NCBI RefSeq assembly: GCF_000472545.1
Contig: NZ_AWZV01000010.1
Span: forward strand, 62,001 to 126,000
Direction of reading: 5' to 3'
Source: Burkholderia sp. WSM2232
GTDB lineage: Bacteria > Pseudomonadota > Gammaproteobacteria > Burkholderiales > Burkholderiaceae
Length of the DNA: 64,000 bases
The notes beneath the pieces were generated by a model, which saw nothing but the letters and a program-made list of their open reading frames with translations, had not been told where the DNA came from and did no database searches. The position numbers and the translations under genes were made by a program. Positions 9,736 through 19,326 of the stretch are shown in pieces. How positions within the stretch are numbered: position 1 is the stretch's first letter; each line of letters begins with the position of its first letter.

Positions 9736-9792
9736 GTCACTATCAAATTGAAATCGACTATACTGGCAAATCAGGAACATGTCACTATCAAA
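9736..9792. promoter_or_regulatory. direct repeat in the SDR/hxlR divergent promoter
   Basis: The 12-mer GTCACTATCAAA occurs twice in the same orientation, at 9736-9747 and 9781-9792, 45 bases apart (about four helical turns). A TATACT hexamer lies between the copies at 9759-9764. Such paired sites between a target gene and a divergent HxlR gene are good candidate operators. The repeat is seen directly; the regulator assignment is inference. Confidence 0.45.
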
Positions 9793-9797
9793 ACAGT

Positions 9798-10241
9798 ATG
9801 GACGACAAAAATTTCTGCGATGAACCGTGTCCCATCGCGCGCAGCCTGGGTGTGGCGGGCGACGCGTGGAGCATCCTCATTCTGCGCGACGCCCATGCCG
9901 GTCTCACGCGCTTTGACCAGTTCCGCAAAAGTTTGGGCATTGCACCGACCATGCTGACCCGGCGACTGGCAACGCTGACAGAGGAGGGACTATTGGAAAA
10001 ACGCCGCTATTCTGAGCGACCGCCGCGTGAGGAGTACCAACTGACTGCTGCCGGGCGAGATTTCCTGCCGGTGCTCTTCATGATCGGTGCATGGGGGCGG
10101 CGATATCGCGGCGACGGCAAGCTGGTTCGCTTCCTCGATGCCGAAACAGGAACAGAGATCAGAGCGGTGGCGGTCGATGAGGTCACGGGAGCGAAGATCG
10201 GGACTCGTCCGATACGGGTTGTCTACCCCGGCGAAGATTGA
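9798..10241 (+). CDS. HxlR/DUF24 family transcriptional regulator
   Basis: A 147-residue winged-helix regulator of the HxlR family. The N terminus has CDEPCPIARSLGVAGDAWSI, with two cysteines (residues 7 and 11) often used for redox or electrophile sensing, then LILRDAHAGLTRFDQF, the recognition region LGIAPTMLTRRLATL, and the wing KRRYSERPPREEYQLT. The C-terminal 35 residues extend beyond the minimal domain. It is divergent from an SDR gene, the usual arrangement for this family, and probably represses that gene until a reactive carbonyl or quinone modifies the cysteines. Confidence 0.9.
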   Translation: MDDKNFCDEPCPIARSLGVAGDAWSILILRDAHAGLTRFDQFRKSLGIAPTMLTRRLATLTEEGLLEKRRYSERPPREEYQLTAAGRDFLPVLFMIGAWGRRYRGDGKLVRFLDAETGTEIRAVAVDEVTGAKIGTRPIRVVYPGED

Positions 10242-10325
10242 CGCTACGATGGCCTTTCCGGACCAAGGACTCGTACCTCTCTCATCCAGCACTTCACGCG
10301 GAAATCGCGGCCATGTGAGTCGCCG

Positions 10326-11795
10326 TTAGCCGCGCTGGAGTTCGATCGCTCGCAATGCGCCTTGCTGAACGAGTCCGACGGCCTCAACCAGTTGCCGCCT
10401 TAACGACTCATGGTTCGCCAGCTTCGGCGGGAACACTTCCTCGATGGCAAGCATTGTCTGGACAAGTTGCGCCGGGTCGGCAGGAACATCTGAAGTCAGC
10501 CGCGCAGCCAACGGATCGATGATGTCGTAAGGCGTGCCGTCATCGGCGTGGCCGCGCAGAAACACCAGCCACGCCGCTACGGCCAGCGTTAGCATCCTGA
10601 TCGATCGTCCCGCGTTCAGTCGCCCCTCGATAGTTGCGAGCAAACGAGGCGGAATCTTCTGGCTGCCGTCCATCGCGATCTGCGCCGTGCGATGCTTCAG
10701 CGCGGCGTTCGCATAGCGTTCGAGCAACGCGTCGCGGTAAGCGAGCACGTCAAAGGAGGGCGGCATATCGAGCGTCGGCGCGATCTCGTCAGTCATCATC
10801 GCGTGAACAAATGCTTTCAGAGGCGGATAAGCGATGGCCTCATCGATCGTTGAGAATCCCGCCAGCATCGAAAGATAGGCAATGGTCGAGTGTGTTCCGT
10901 TCAGCATGCGCAGCTTGGCGAGCTCGAACGGCATGACGTCGCCGACAAGTTGTGCGCCCACTCGCTCCCATGCCGGACGTCCTGTGGGAAAGCGGTCCTC
11001 GATCACCCATTGGCGGAACGGCTCGCATGGCACAGGCACCGCATCGTCGGCGTTCAACGCGGCGTGTGCCGCTTCGCGATCGGCATCGGTCGTGGACGGC
11101 ACGATGCGGTCCACCATCGTTGAAGGGAAAGCGACATGGGTGTCGATCCACGCGGCGAGCTCAGCATCGAGTGCGCGCGCGAACGACACGACTGCCTGCT
11201 TCAACGCCGCGCCGTTGTGCGAGAGGTTATCGCACGACAGGACGGTGAACGGCGGCGTGCCGGCGTCGCGCCGCTGTTTCAACGCGGCGGTGAGAATGCC
11301 CGGCACCGTCGACGCATCGTCTGGATTTGCCAGGTCGTAAGCGACACCGGCGTGATTCATATCCACGTCGCCCGTTCGCGTATCGCGGCAGTAGCCCTTT
11401 TCTGTGACGGTGAGCGAGACGATCCGTACGTTCGCGTCGGCGAACAGTTCGAACAGGCGCGCGCGGTCGTGCGGCATCGCGAGCACTTCCTTCAGCGCGC
11501 GAATGACGGTGACACGCAGGCCGTCGGGACCGCGTTCGACGACGCTATACAAGCCGTCCTGCGCCATCAACGCATCGCGCTTGCCGACGTCGCCCTGCAA
11601 CGTCACGCCGCAGATGCCCCAGTTGCCGCCCGCGCTGAGCATCGCTTCTTCCGTGTAGACCGCCTCATGTGCGCGATGAAAGTTACCGATCCCAAGATGA
11701 ACAATACCAATGCGCGGATCGTGCCACGCCGGCTGCAATACATGGTGGCTCAAGGAGGCGAGGGCACTGCGGCGGAGCAAAGGGCGGCTGGTCAT
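10326..11795 (-). CDS. mannitol dehydrogenase family protein, fructuronate reductase-like
   Basis: A 489-residue polyol/hexuronate dehydrogenase of the long-chain mannitol dehydrogenase family, the usual length for UxuB and MtlK. The N-terminal NAD fold starts at [17 protein letters not shown], and the catalytic block is [10 protein letters not shown] (Lys, Asn and His of the KxxxxNxxH pattern). The sequence alone cannot separate D-mannonate oxidoreductase (fructuronate reductase) from mannitol or arabinitol dehydrogenase. The divergent neighbour encodes mannonate dehydratase and the next genes include a gulonate/idonate dehydrogenase-like enzyme, so fructuronate-to-mannonate reduction is the best guess. 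It is transcribed away from the ManD operon from a shared 97-base control region. Confidence 0.82.
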   Translation of the reverse strand: MTSRPLLRRSALASLSHHVLQPAWHDPRIGIVHLGIGNFHRAHEAVYTEEAMLSAGGNWGICGVTLQGDVGKRDALMAQDGLYSVVERGPDGLRVTVIRALKEVLAMPHDRARLFELFADANVRIVSLTVTEKGYCRDTRTGDVDMNHAGVAYDLANPDDASTVPGILTAALKQRRDAGTPPFTVLSCDNLSHNGAALKQAVVSFARALDAELAAWIDTHVAFPSTMVDRIVPSTTDADREAAHAALNADDAVPVPCEPFRQWVIEDRFPTGRPAWERVGAQLVGDVMPFELAKLRMLNGTHSTIAYLSMLAGFSTIDEAIAYPPLKAFVHAMMTDEIAPTLDMPPSFDVLAYRDALLERYANAALKHRTAQIAMDGSQKIPPRLLATIEGRLNAGRSIRMLTLAVAAWLVFLRGHADDGTPYDIIDPLAARLTSDVPADPAQLVQTMLAIEEVFPPKLANHESLRRQLVEAVGLVQQGALRAIELQRG

Positions 11796-11843
11796 GTTTC
11801 AGGTCCTGAGTGCGGGGAAACCCGTCGTTGACGGTGGAATATA

Positions 11844-11855
11844 CTTGTATGGTAG
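11844..11855 (+). promoter_or_regulatory. candidate GntR operator, copy 1
   Basis: CTTGTATGGTAG in the control region between the mannitol-dehydrogenase-family gene and manD. It matches CTAGTATGGTAG just upstream of the gntR gene (16985-16996) at 11 of 12 positions. The sharing is seen; binding by the GntR protein is inferred. Confidence 0.35.
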
Positions 11856-11892
11856 CATCGGTCACATTGAATGCGACTCAAGGAATTCCCCC

Positions 11893-13101
11893 ATGAAAAT
11901 TGTCCGTGCCGATGTGATCGTCACGTGTCCGGGCCGCAACTTCGTCACGCTGAAAGTGGTGACGGACGAGGGTGTTCACGGTATCGGCGACGCCACGCTG
12001 AACGGCCGCGAACTCGCGGTAGCGTCGTATCTGAAGGACCACGTGTGTCCGCTGCTGATTGGGCGCGATCCGGGTCGCATCGAAGATATCTGGCAATTCC
12101 TCTACAAAGGCGCGTACTGGCGCCGCGGGCCGGTCACGATGACGGCGATCGCAGCGGTCGACATGGCCTTGTGGGACATCCTCGGCAAGGTAGCGAATCT
12201 GCCGCTATACAGGTTGCTCGGCGGCGCGTCGCGAGAAGGCGTGATGGTCTATGGACACGCAACAGGCCGCGACATTCCCGAAGCGCTGGATCGTTACGCA
12301 GAACACATCGAGCAGGGCTACAAGGCGATCCGCATCCAGTGCGGCGTGCCGAACATGCGATCGGTCTACGGCGTTTCGAAGGGCAACGGCACCTATGAGC
12401 CGGCCACGAAAGGCGCTGTCGAAGAACAAAGCTGGTCGTCGGAAAAGTATCTGGACTTCGTGCCGAAGCTGTTTGAAGCAGTGCGAGGCAAGTTTGGCTT
12501 TGACACGCATTTGCTGCATGACGTGCATCACCGCCTTACGCCGATCGAAGCGGCACGCCTCGGCAAATCGGTCGAACCGTATCGACTCTTCTGGATGGAG
12601 GACCCGACGCCTGCGGAAAACCAGGCGGGCTTTCGTCTCATTCGCGAACACACGGTGACGCCAATCGCGGTAGGGGAGGTGTTCAACAGCATCTGGGACT
12701 GCAAGCAGCTGATCGAAGAGCAGTTGATCGACTACATCCGCGCGACGTTGACGCACGCGGGCGGCATCACGCACCTCAAGCGCATCGCTGACTTTGCTTC
12801 GCTCTATCAGGTGCGCACGGGTTGTCACGGACCGTCGGATCTGTCGCCGGTCTGCATGGGCGCGGCGCTGCATTTCGATCTGTGGGTGCCGAACTTCGGC
12901 GTGCAGGAATACATGGGTTTCCCGAAGGAAGCGCTCGACGTGTTCCCGCACGCGTGGACTTTCGAGCGCGGCATGATGCACCCCGGCGAGGCGCCGGGGC
13001 ACGGTGTCGATATCGACGAAGAAGCGGCCGCTCGCTATCCGTACGATCCGGCGTATCTGCCCGTCGCGCGGCTCGAAGACGGCACGCTGTGGAACTGGTG
13101 A
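11893..13101 (+). CDS. manD: D-mannonate dehydratase, enolase superfamily (ManD/RspA type)
   Basis: A 402-residue enolase-superfamily dehydratase, exactly the ManD length. The subgroup residues are in place: Arg147, Tyr159, metal ligands Asp210, Glu236 and Glu262, and His212 (in DVHHRLT). [19 protein letters not shown] follows from residue 311. It converts D-mannonate to 2-keto-3-deoxy-D-gluconate. Residue 314 is proline; from memory, Ala versus Pro here separates efficient from inefficient members, the latter linked to L-gulonate/L-idonate use, but I could not verify this. ATG 11893 is chosen because it gives the family's N terminus ([10 protein letters not shown]). It is first in an operon with an MHS carrier, a zinc dehydrogenase, an MFS carrier and a GntR regulator. 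Confidence 0.93.
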   Translation: MKIVRADVIVTCPGRNFVTLKVVTDEGVHGIGDATLNGRELAVASYLKDHVCPLLIGRDPGRIEDIWQFLYKGAYWRRGPVTMTAIAAVDMALWDILGKVANLPLYRLLGGASREGVMVYGHATGRDIPEALDRYAEHIEQGYKAIRIQCGVPNMRSVYGVSKGNGTYEPATKGAVEEQSWSSEKYLDFVPKLFEAVRGKFGFDTHLLHDVHHRLTPIEAARLGKSVEPYRLFWMEDPTPAENQAGFRLIREHTVTPIAVGEVFNSIWDCKQLIEEQLIDYIRATLTHAGGITHLKRIADFASLYQVRTGCHGPSDLSPVCMGAALHFDLWVPNFGVQEYMGFPKEALDVFPHAWTFERGMMHPGEAPGHGVDIDEEAAARYPYDPAYLPVARLEDGTLWNW

Positions 13102-13151
13102 GGCAATTCCCAAGCTGCATCGACAGATAAAACGACGGCCAGGAGACAGGC

Positions 13152-14522
13152 ATGGCAGACAGGCAAACCAGTGCGATGTTGCGGCGCGTCGCCGCGGCAT
13201 CGACAATCGGCACCGCCGCCGAGTACTACGACTTCTTCGTGTACGGCACGGCCGCCGTGCTCGTGTTCGGCGCAAAGTTCTTTCCGTCGGGCGATCCGCT
13301 GATCGGCACGCTCGCGGCATTCGCGACCTATGCGGTGGGCTTCGTGGCGCGACCGCTCGGCGGCATCGTGTTCGGGCATTTCGGCGATCGTATCGGACGC
13401 AAGAAGGCACTGATCGTTACGATTCTGATTGTGGGGCTGGGGACGTTCGCCATCGGTCTGTTGCCGGACTATTCGCAGATCGGCATCTGGGCGCCTGCGT
13501 CGCTCATTCTGATTCGCGTGCTACAAGGCTTTGGCGTGGGCGGCGAGCAGGCGGGCGCGGTGCTGCTGACGGCGGAATATGCGCCGCCTCGCGAACGCGG
13601 TTTCTTTGCAAGTCTCGTGCAACTTGGCGCGCCGGCTGGATTCCTGATTCCATCGGGCCTCTTCGCGCTGCTGAGCGCGACTCTCACGCATGAGCAACTG
13701 CTTGACTGGGGCTGGCGCCTGCCGTTTCTCGGCAGCATCGTACTGGTGGTGGTCGGCCTGTATATCCGGCTTCGCACGGAAGAATCGCCGATCTTCGCCT
13801 CCATCCGCGAGACGAAGGCCGTCGAGTCGCGGCCAGTGGTCGAAGTGGTCAGGCAATTTGGCCCGACCATTGTGAAAGGCGTCGGCGCGAAGTTGATCGA
13901 GGCGTGCACGTTCGCGATGTACACGATGATCGTTCTCGCCTATGGCCGCGCGCATAACATCAGCGAGAGTTTGCTTCTGCAGACGATCATCGTGGCAGTC
14001 CTGCTCGAGTTAATCGCGATTCCGCTGGCAGGCGCGTTATCGGACCGCATTGGCCGGCGCACGACTTTCATCGCGGGCGCAGTGCTGCAAGTGCTGCTCG
14101 TCGTGCCGCTCTTTCATGCTATCGACAGCGGCAACCGCATTGCAATTCATGCGGCGATGATTCTTGCCATTTCCGTGGGCCACGGCCTCTGCTATGCACC
14201 GCAGGCGTCGCTGTTCCCCGAACTCTTCCCTGCACGCGTTCGGTGCAGCGGCATAGCGCTCATCTGGCAGATCGGATCGCTGATCGGCAGCGGCGTGCTG
14301 GGGCTCGTCGCGGTCAAGCTGATCCAGGCGACGCACGGAAACCCGATCGGTTTGATCATCTATGTCGTCTTGCTCGGCGTCATTTCTGCCGTGTGCATGT
14401 TTCTTCTCCCCGAGACGGCCCCTGCGCGGCGCGGCGGTGATCTTCACGACTGGGGCACGACGCGGCACGAGCCGGCATCACACGAAGCACGAGCCTCTAC
14501 CGCTTTCGCTGCGCGCCATTAG
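13152..14522 (+). CDS. MFS transporter, metabolite:H+ symporter (MHS) family
   Basis: A 456-residue, 12-segment carrier of the ShiA/ProP/KgtP group. Signatures are TIGTAAEYYDFFVYGTAAVL at the first helix, GDRIGRKKAL after helix 2, and RVLQGFGVGGEQAGA in helix 4. An AGGAGACAGG ribosome site precedes ATG 13152. Members import mono- or dicarboxylates and sugar acids with protons. Its place between manD and a gulonate/idonate dehydrogenase-like gene suggests import of a hexonate. Having two carriers of different families in one operon suggests two related substrates. Confidence 0.88.
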   Translation: MADRQTSAMLRRVAAASTIGTAAEYYDFFVYGTAAVLVFGAKFFPSGDPLIGTLAAFATYAVGFVARPLGGIVFGHFGDRIGRKKALIVTILIVGLGTFAIGLLPDYSQIGIWAPASLILIRVLQGFGVGGEQAGAVLLTAEYAPPRERGFFASLVQLGAPAGFLIPSGLFALLSATLTHEQLLDWGWRLPFLGSIVLVVVGLYIRLRTEESPIFASIRETKAVESRPVVEVVRQFGPTIVKGVGAKLIEACTFAMYTMIVLAYGRAHNISESLLLQTIIVAVLLELIAIPLAGALSDRIGRRTTFIAGAVLQVLLVVPLFHAIDSGNRIAIHAAMILAISVGHGLCYAPQASLFPELFPARVRCSGIALIWQIGSLIGSGVLGLVAVKLIQATHGNPIGLIIYVVLLGVISAVCMFLLPETAPARRGGDLHDWGTTRHEPASHEARASTAFAARH

Positions 14523-14587
14523 GCAAGCCGCACTGCGCCAACACGCGTGCGAGTACGCACGCAGCACCTTGATACGGGATCACGACC

Positions 14588-15625
14588 ATGTTTGCAGCCG
14601 TTCTCCACGAACCGAAAAAACTTCTCATCGACGAACTCGATGCGCCGCAGCCACAAGCTGACCAGGTGCAGATACGCGTGCGGGCCGGCGGCATTTGCGG
14701 CTCCGATCTGTCGTACTACTTCAAAGGCAGGAGCGGTGATTTCGCGGTACGCGAGCCGTTCGTGCTTGGGCATGAAGTGGCGGGCGAAATCGCGGCGCTT
14801 GGTGAGGGCGTGAGCGGCTTCACTGTCGGTCAGCGCGTCGCGGTGAATCCCGGGCTCAACTGCGGCCTCTGCCGATACTGCGTGAAGGGCATGCCGAACC
14901 ATTGCCTGAACATGCGCTTCATGGGCAGTGCATCGACGTTTCCGCACATGCAGGGCATGTTCCGACAGTTCATCGCGGTGAGTGCTCGTCAGTGTGTGCC
15001 CGTCCCGGACGCGCTCGATTTCGCGCAGGCGTCGATGGCGGAGCCACTGGCGGTGGCTCTGCATGCGCTGCGGCTCGCGGGTTCGCTGGTCGGCGCCAAG
15101 GTGCTGCTAGTCGGCTGCGGACCCATCGGCTGCATCCTGCTCGCGGTGGCCAAACGCGCGGGAGCACATCGCATCGTGGCGCTCGATCTCGCGCGAAAGG
15201 CGTTGCAAATGGCGCAGACGCTCGGTGCCGACGAAACCGTGCTCGCGACGGATCAGGCTCGCATCGATCAGTGGGCGCAGCAGCGCGGCACGTTCGATGT
15301 CGTGCTTGAAGCCTCGGGCAGCACGGCGGGCCTCGACACTGCACTGCGGGCCGCGCGTGCGGGCGGCACCGTCATTCAGGTTGGCAATCTGCCGGCGGGA
15401 CAGTCGCCGGTGGCCGCGAATCTGGTGATGTCGAAGGAACTGCGCTATCAAGGTTCGTTCCGCTTCACCGACGAATACGCCGTTGCCGCCGAAGAACTGG
15501 GTGCGCACAAGATCGATCTGCGCCCGCTAATGACGCATTCTTTCCCGCTAGAAGACGCGAACCGCGCGTTCGAAGTCGCGCGTGACCGCACGCAGTCCAT
15601 GAAGGTGCATTTGCATTTCGACTAA
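14588..15625 (+). CDS. zinc-dependent dehydrogenase, L-idonate/L-gulonate 5-dehydrogenase-like
   Basis: A 345-residue zinc MDR enzyme. Catalytic zinc ligands are Cys37 (GGICGSD) and His62-Glu63 (LGHEVAGEI). The structural zinc site CGLCRYCVKGMPNHC has cysteines at 92, 95, 98 and 106. The Rossmann motif VGCGPIGC follows near residue 175. The IdnD/RspB group is the closest I recognise. It would oxidise C5 of L-idonate or L-gulonate to 5-ketogluconate or D-fructuronate. With the divergent fructuronate reductase-like gene and ManD this makes a full route L-gulonate to fructuronate to mannonate to KDG. Substrate choice is inference from context. Confidence 0.85.
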   Translation: MFAAVLHEPKKLLIDELDAPQPQADQVQIRVRAGGICGSDLSYYFKGRSGDFAVREPFVLGHEVAGEIAALGEGVSGFTVGQRVAVNPGLNCGLCRYCVKGMPNHCLNMRFMGSASTFPHMQGMFRQFIAVSARQCVPVPDALDFAQASMAEPLAVALHALRLAGSLVGAKVLLVGCGPIGCILLAVAKRAGAHRIVALDLARKALQMAQTLGADETVLATDQARIDQWAQQRGTFDVVLEASGSTAGLDTALRAARAGGTVIQVGNLPAGQSPVAANLVMSKELRYQGSFRFTDEYAVAAEELGAHKIDLRPLMTHSFPLEDANRAFEVARDRTQSMKVHLHFD

Positions 15626-15696
15626 CCGCATTACGTTCACTTTTTCCCATGAACCGCCCGCACAGAGAAGAGGCGGATCAACTGGAGACACACACC

Positions 15697-16995
15697 ATGA
15701 TCAAGAGCCAGCGATGGTTCGTCGTCGGCCTGCTGTTTCTAGCGGGCGTCATCAATTATCTCGATCGCGCGGCGCTTTCTATTGCCGCGCCGCTGATCCA
15801 GAAAGACCTGAATTTCTCGCATGCGGAAATGGGCATCGTCTTCAGCAGCTTTTTCATCGGCTACGCGTTGTTTAACTTTATCGGCGGCGTGGCGTCCGAC
15901 AGGTTCGGCGCAAAGAAGGTGTTCGGCGGCGCAATGGGCGTCTGGTCGATCTTTTGCGGCGCGACGGCGCTCGCGAGCGGCATCGTCTCATTGATCGTGC
16001 TGCGCGTGCTGTTCGGCATGGGCGAGGGGCCCTTCAGTTCGTCGAACAGCAAGATGGTGAACAACTGGTTTCCGCGTCGCGAGGTTGCGAGCGCGATCGG
16101 CGTGATCAGTGCGGGGACGCCGCTCGGCGGCGCGCTCGCGGGGCCCGTCGTCGGCTACATGGCGATCCAGTTCGGCTGGCGCTGGGCATTCGTCGCGATC
16201 ATGATGTTCGGCCTTGCGTGGCTCGTGCTCTGGTCGATGACGACAACGGAGCAGCCGCAGCAAAACCGGCGTGTGACACCAGCCGAACTCGAACTGATCG
16301 TGGCGGGCCAGCAGCAGGCGCCGTCGATGGAGCACGCGCCCAGTGGCAAGCAGCCGGGACTCGGCTTCTATCTGAAGCAGCCGGTCATTCTGGCGACCGC
16401 TCTCGCATTCTTCTCCTATAACTACGTGCTGTTCTTTTTTCTGTCGTGGTTTCCGACCTACCTGACGGAAGCGCACCACATGTCGCTGCACGACATGAGT
16501 ATCGCGACGGTGATTCCCTGGTTGCTCGGCAGCATTGGCCTCGCAGCAGGCGGCTTCATCACCGATTACGTCTTGCGGCTGACCGGCAAGCCGTTGCTGT
16601 CGCGGCGCATAGTACTGACGGTTTGTCTCGGCGTTGCTGCCGTGTGTGTCGGCTTCGCGGGACGTGTGCAGAGCATGCAGGGCGCAGTCGCACTGATGTC
16701 GGTGTCGATCTTCTTCCTGTACGTCACCGGTTCTGTCTACTGGGCGGTGATTCAGGATACAGTGCGCCGCGAAAACGTGGGCGGCGTCGGGGGATTCGTG
16801 CATCTGATCGCCAATCTTGCGGGCGTGATCGGACCGGCCGTGACCGGTTTCATCGTTCAGGCGACGCGCGGCGCTTACGGGAGCGCGTTCATCCTCGCAG
16901 GAGCGATCGCCGTGATCGGCGCGGCCGTTGCGTTTGCGTTCATCCGTGAGCCCAGGTCGCAAAAAGAACCGCGAGAGCGTAAGCTAGTATGGTAG
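15697..16995 (+). CDS. MFS transporter, anion:cation symporter (hexuronate/glucarate type)
   Basis: A 12-helix MFS carrier of about 432 residues from ATG 15697, preceded by CTGGAGA. An in-frame ATG at 15649 gives an unlikely hydrophilic extension. The start KSQRWFVVGLLFLAGVINYL followed by DRAALSIAAPLI is typical of the ExuT/GudP/phthalate group, and SDRFGAKKVFGG marks the loop after helix 2. It ends 30 bases before gntR, and its stop codon overlaps a candidate operator. Likely imports a hexonate or hexuronate for the ManD pathway. Confidence 0.88.
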   Translation: MIKSQRWFVVGLLFLAGVINYLDRAALSIAAPLIQKDLNFSHAEMGIVFSSFFIGYALFNFIGGVASDRFGAKKVFGGAMGVWSIFCGATALASGIVSLIVLRVLFGMGEGPFSSSNSKMVNNWFPRREVASAIGVISAGTPLGGALAGPVVGYMAIQFGWRWAFVAIMMFGLAWLVLWSMTTTEQPQQNRRVTPAELELIVAGQQQAPSMEHAPSGKQPGLGFYLKQPVILATALAFFSYNYVLFFFLSWFPTYLTEAHHMSLHDMSIATVIPWLLGSIGLAAGGFITDYVLRLTGKPLLSRRIVLTVCLGVAAVCVGFAGRVQSMQGAVALMSVSIFFLYVTGSVYWAVIQDTVRRENVGGVGGFVHLIANLAGVIGPAVTGFIVQATRGAYGSAFILAGAIAVIGAAVAFAFIREPRSQKEPRERKLVW

Positions 16996-16996
16996 G
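16985..16996 (+). promoter_or_regulatory. candidate GntR operator, copy 2
   Basis: CTAGTATGGTAG covers the last codons and the stop of the MFS gene, 30 bases upstream of gntR. It pairs with CTTGTATGGTAG at 11844-11855 in front of manD, so the regulator could control both the operon and itself. Overlap with coding sequence weakens the case. Confidence 0.3.
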
Positions 16997-17025
16997 TTCG
17001 CACGATCATTTCTGATAGACCCGGT

Positions 17026-17871
17026 ATGGACACGAAGACAGCAAGCCCGAAGGCCGCATCGCGGCGCGCAAAAGGAACCGCCGCGCTCACTGTGGTGTCG
17101 CCCGCCGCGAGCCGCGCACGCACGGCGCCTGGCGACGCGAAGACGTCGCTGCGCGGCGCGCTGACGGGTTTGTCGCTCGAATCGCACGAGCCGATCGGCA
17201 AGCAGATTTTCCGCTCGTTGCGCGAGGCGATCTTCACCGGCTTGCTTGCGCCCGGCGCTCCGCTTTCGGAAAAGGAGGTGTCGGAACTGTTCCAGGTTTC
17301 GCGGCAGCCGGTTCGGGAGGCATTCATCAAGCTTGTCGAGGCGGGCGTGCTGCAGGTGTTGCCGCAACGCGGAACGTTCGTAAAGCGGATTTCGCCGCGA
17401 AGGGTGCGCGAAGGGCGTTTCATTCGCGAGGCAATCGAGGCTGCAGTGGTACGCAAGGCGGCCGACGTGATCACGGACAAGCAACTTGCCGAGCTTGCCG
17501 CGAATCTGCGTGAGCAGAAGGCCGCGTCCAGGCTGAACGACACTGCCGCGTTTCTCGCCTGCGATGAGCAGTTTCACTTTCTTATCGCACAGTCCATCGA
17601 TTGTGTCGCGGCATGGGAGACGATTCAGGACATCAAGGCCCAGATGGATCGGGTGCGCTATCTGAGCCTGCATGAAGTTTCGCCGCTCGATCTTCTGATA
17701 AAGCAGCATGCGCTGATCGTGAACGGGCTGAAGGCGCATGATCCCGACGCTGCGGAGAGTGCGATGCGCGCGCATTTGCGCGAGATTCTGGTGTCGCTGA
17801 CGCCGGTCGCGAAGCTCAACCCGGACTGGTTCGAGCCGGACGAGCCCGCAGATGCCAGTTTGACGTGGTGA
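17026..17871 (+). CDS. GntR/FCD family transcriptional regulator
   Basis: A 281-residue regulator. An unusual basic/alanine-rich N-terminal extension of about 50 residues comes before the winged helix-turn-helix (IGKQIFRSLREAIFTGLLAP, then LSEKEVSELFQVSRQPVREA), followed by a C-terminal FCD all-helical effector domain with the ligand or metal histidine region DEQFHFLIA. FCD regulators often sense hexuronates and hexonates (UxuR/ExuR group). It is the last gene of the ManD operon direction and is the likely local repressor. Confidence 0.9.
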   Translation: MDTKTASPKAASRRAKGTAALTVVSPAASRARTAPGDAKTSLRGALTGLSLESHEPIGKQIFRSLREAIFTGLLAPGAPLSEKEVSELFQVSRQPVREAFIKLVEAGVLQVLPQRGTFVKRISPRRVREGRFIREAIEAAVVRKAADVITDKQLAELAANLREQKAASRLNDTAAFLACDEQFHFLIAQSIDCVAAWETIQDIKAQMDRVRYLSLHEVSPLDLLIKQHALIVNGLKAHDPDAAESAMRAHLREILVSLTPVAKLNPDWFEPDEPADASLTW

Positions 17872-18298
17872 GGCTTGAGTGTTTGCCATCGCAGCGCCGA
17901 TGACTGATTGTCGAAGCGTAGCGGTCAGCCCATCCAGGACACTGCGTGAAGTTTTTTCCGCCACGGCCGGCGCCAGTCCTTCATTGAAGTGATGCGGCCG
18001 TATTCCGTCGTACCGGTGCGTGGCAACCGGCATCAAGGTGTCCTTCCGCGATCCACCGCATCCCTGGCAACGTCGCCGGAACGGACACACGAATGCGCCA
18101 GATCGTTGACAATCCATCCGACTGTCGCGCCAGCCTTGACAAAACGGGAGCCAGTCCTGGCTACTCGACTCCTGCAAGACCGGCCTGGTGAGCAGGGGCC
18201 TGATCGAACCACCGTCTGAAGATGAGCAAGAGCGGCTAGGTGCGATGTCTCGACCATGAGCGACCATAACGCCAGTCGCACGATTCAATATCCAGACC
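17872..18298. other. intergenic stretch, nothing recognised
   Basis: About 430 bases between gntR and the AraC-type gene. Short frames on the minus strand (for example 18033-18281) have no family resemblance and no good ribosome site. No hairpin with a T-run is visible. Confidence 0.5.
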
Positions 18299-19171
18299 AT
18301 GCAAGCTCAAGTTGACACCACGCGCGCTTACACGAAGCGCTTCGATGCCGTACTCGCGTACATTGAAATGAACCTCGATGGCGACCTGTCGGTGGAAGCG
18401 CTAAGTCGCGTCGCGAACTTCTCGAAGTTTCATTTTCATCGACAGTTTGCCGCTTATGTGGGAGTGCCAGTCGCACGCTTTGTGCAACTGATGCGATTGC
18501 GCAAAGCTGCACACCGTTTGGCTTCACGTGAGTTCTGTTCAGTGCTCGATGCCGCGTTCGACGCGGGCTTCGACAGCCCCGAAGCGTTCAGTCGTGCTTT
18601 CAAGCGCGCATTCGGCACGGCACCGAGTTCGTTTCGACAGCATCCGAACTGGCAGATCTGGAGTGCGGCTTTTGTCATCCCCTATCTTTCGAGGAAACTC
18701 ACCATGCAAGTACAAATTGTCGATTTCTCAGAAACGCGCGTCGCCGCGCTTGAACACTGCGGACCTGTTGGGCTCGTCAACGAGAGCGTGCGCAAGTTCG
18801 TTGACTGGCGCAAGCAAAGTGGGCAATCCCCGATTGCATGGAGCAGAACTTTTGGTATCCCGCGCAATAACCCTGACACCGCGCCGGCAGATGCATTCCG
18901 CTTTGACATTTGCGGAGAAATCGACGAGCCGATTGCGTCGAACAGCTACGGTATTCGCGAACTTGTCATTCCCGGAGGGCGATGTGCGGTGGTTCGACAC
19001 GCCGGATCGACCGACCACGTCGGCGAGACAGTCTATCCGATCTATCGCGACTGGCTTCCCACAAGTGGAGAAGAACTTCGCGACCATCCACTGTTCTTTC
19101 ACTACCTGAGCGTCTTTCCGGAAACGCCGCAGGAGCAGTGGCAAACCGACATTTATATCCCACTCGTGTAA
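18299..19171 (+). CDS. AraC family regulator with GyrI-like effector domain
   Basis: A 290-residue protein. The N-terminal double helix-turn-helix of AraC type covers residues about 12-112 (FHFHRQFAAYVGVPVARFVQ, then FDSPEAFSRAFKRAFGTAPS). The C-terminal part, from MQVQIVDFSETRVAAL near residue 136, is a GyrI-like small-molecule binding domain with FDICGEIDEP and the typical end FHYLSVFPETP. This Rob/SoxS-with-GyrI design binds hydrophobic drugs or metabolites and activates stress or efflux genes. No obvious target gene adjoins it: the flanking operons are convergent or far away. Confidence 0.9.
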   Translation: MQAQVDTTRAYTKRFDAVLAYIEMNLDGDLSVEALSRVANFSKFHFHRQFAAYVGVPVARFVQLMRLRKAAHRLASREFCSVLDAAFDAGFDSPEAFSRAFKRAFGTAPSSFRQHPNWQIWSAAFVIPYLSRKLTMQVQIVDFSETRVAALEHCGPVGLVNESVRKFVDWRKQSGQSPIAWSRTFGIPRNNPDTAPADAFRFDICGEIDEPIASNSYGIRELVIPGGRCAVVRHAGSTDHVGETVYPIYRDWLPTSGEELRDHPLFFHYLSVFPETPQEQWQTDIYIPLV

Positions 19172-19326
19172 CTGGAGACGATCTGCAGCGGTGATCTTGT
19201 GATCGCCGCGTTATGAACAGCTATCGGAAGATGCGAAGGTGAGGCCGGGTACATGCGACCTCGTCGATCCATGTTCCAGCTCAAGGCAGCCAACAGTGAC
19301 GGCCAGGAGCGGCCGCTGCGCTTTTC

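Noticed and set aside
12205..13410. 401-codon minus-strand frame
   Set aside because: Shadow of manD and the MHS carrier; no family resemblance and biased composition.
15988..16962. 324-codon minus-strand frame
   Set aside because: Antisense shadow of the MFS carrier gene with a His/Arg-rich composition.
16984..18300. Long minus-strand frame of 438 codons over gntR
   Set aside because: It is antisense to the clearly real GntR/FCD gene and has a basic, arginine-rich composition typical of a GC-rich shadow frame.
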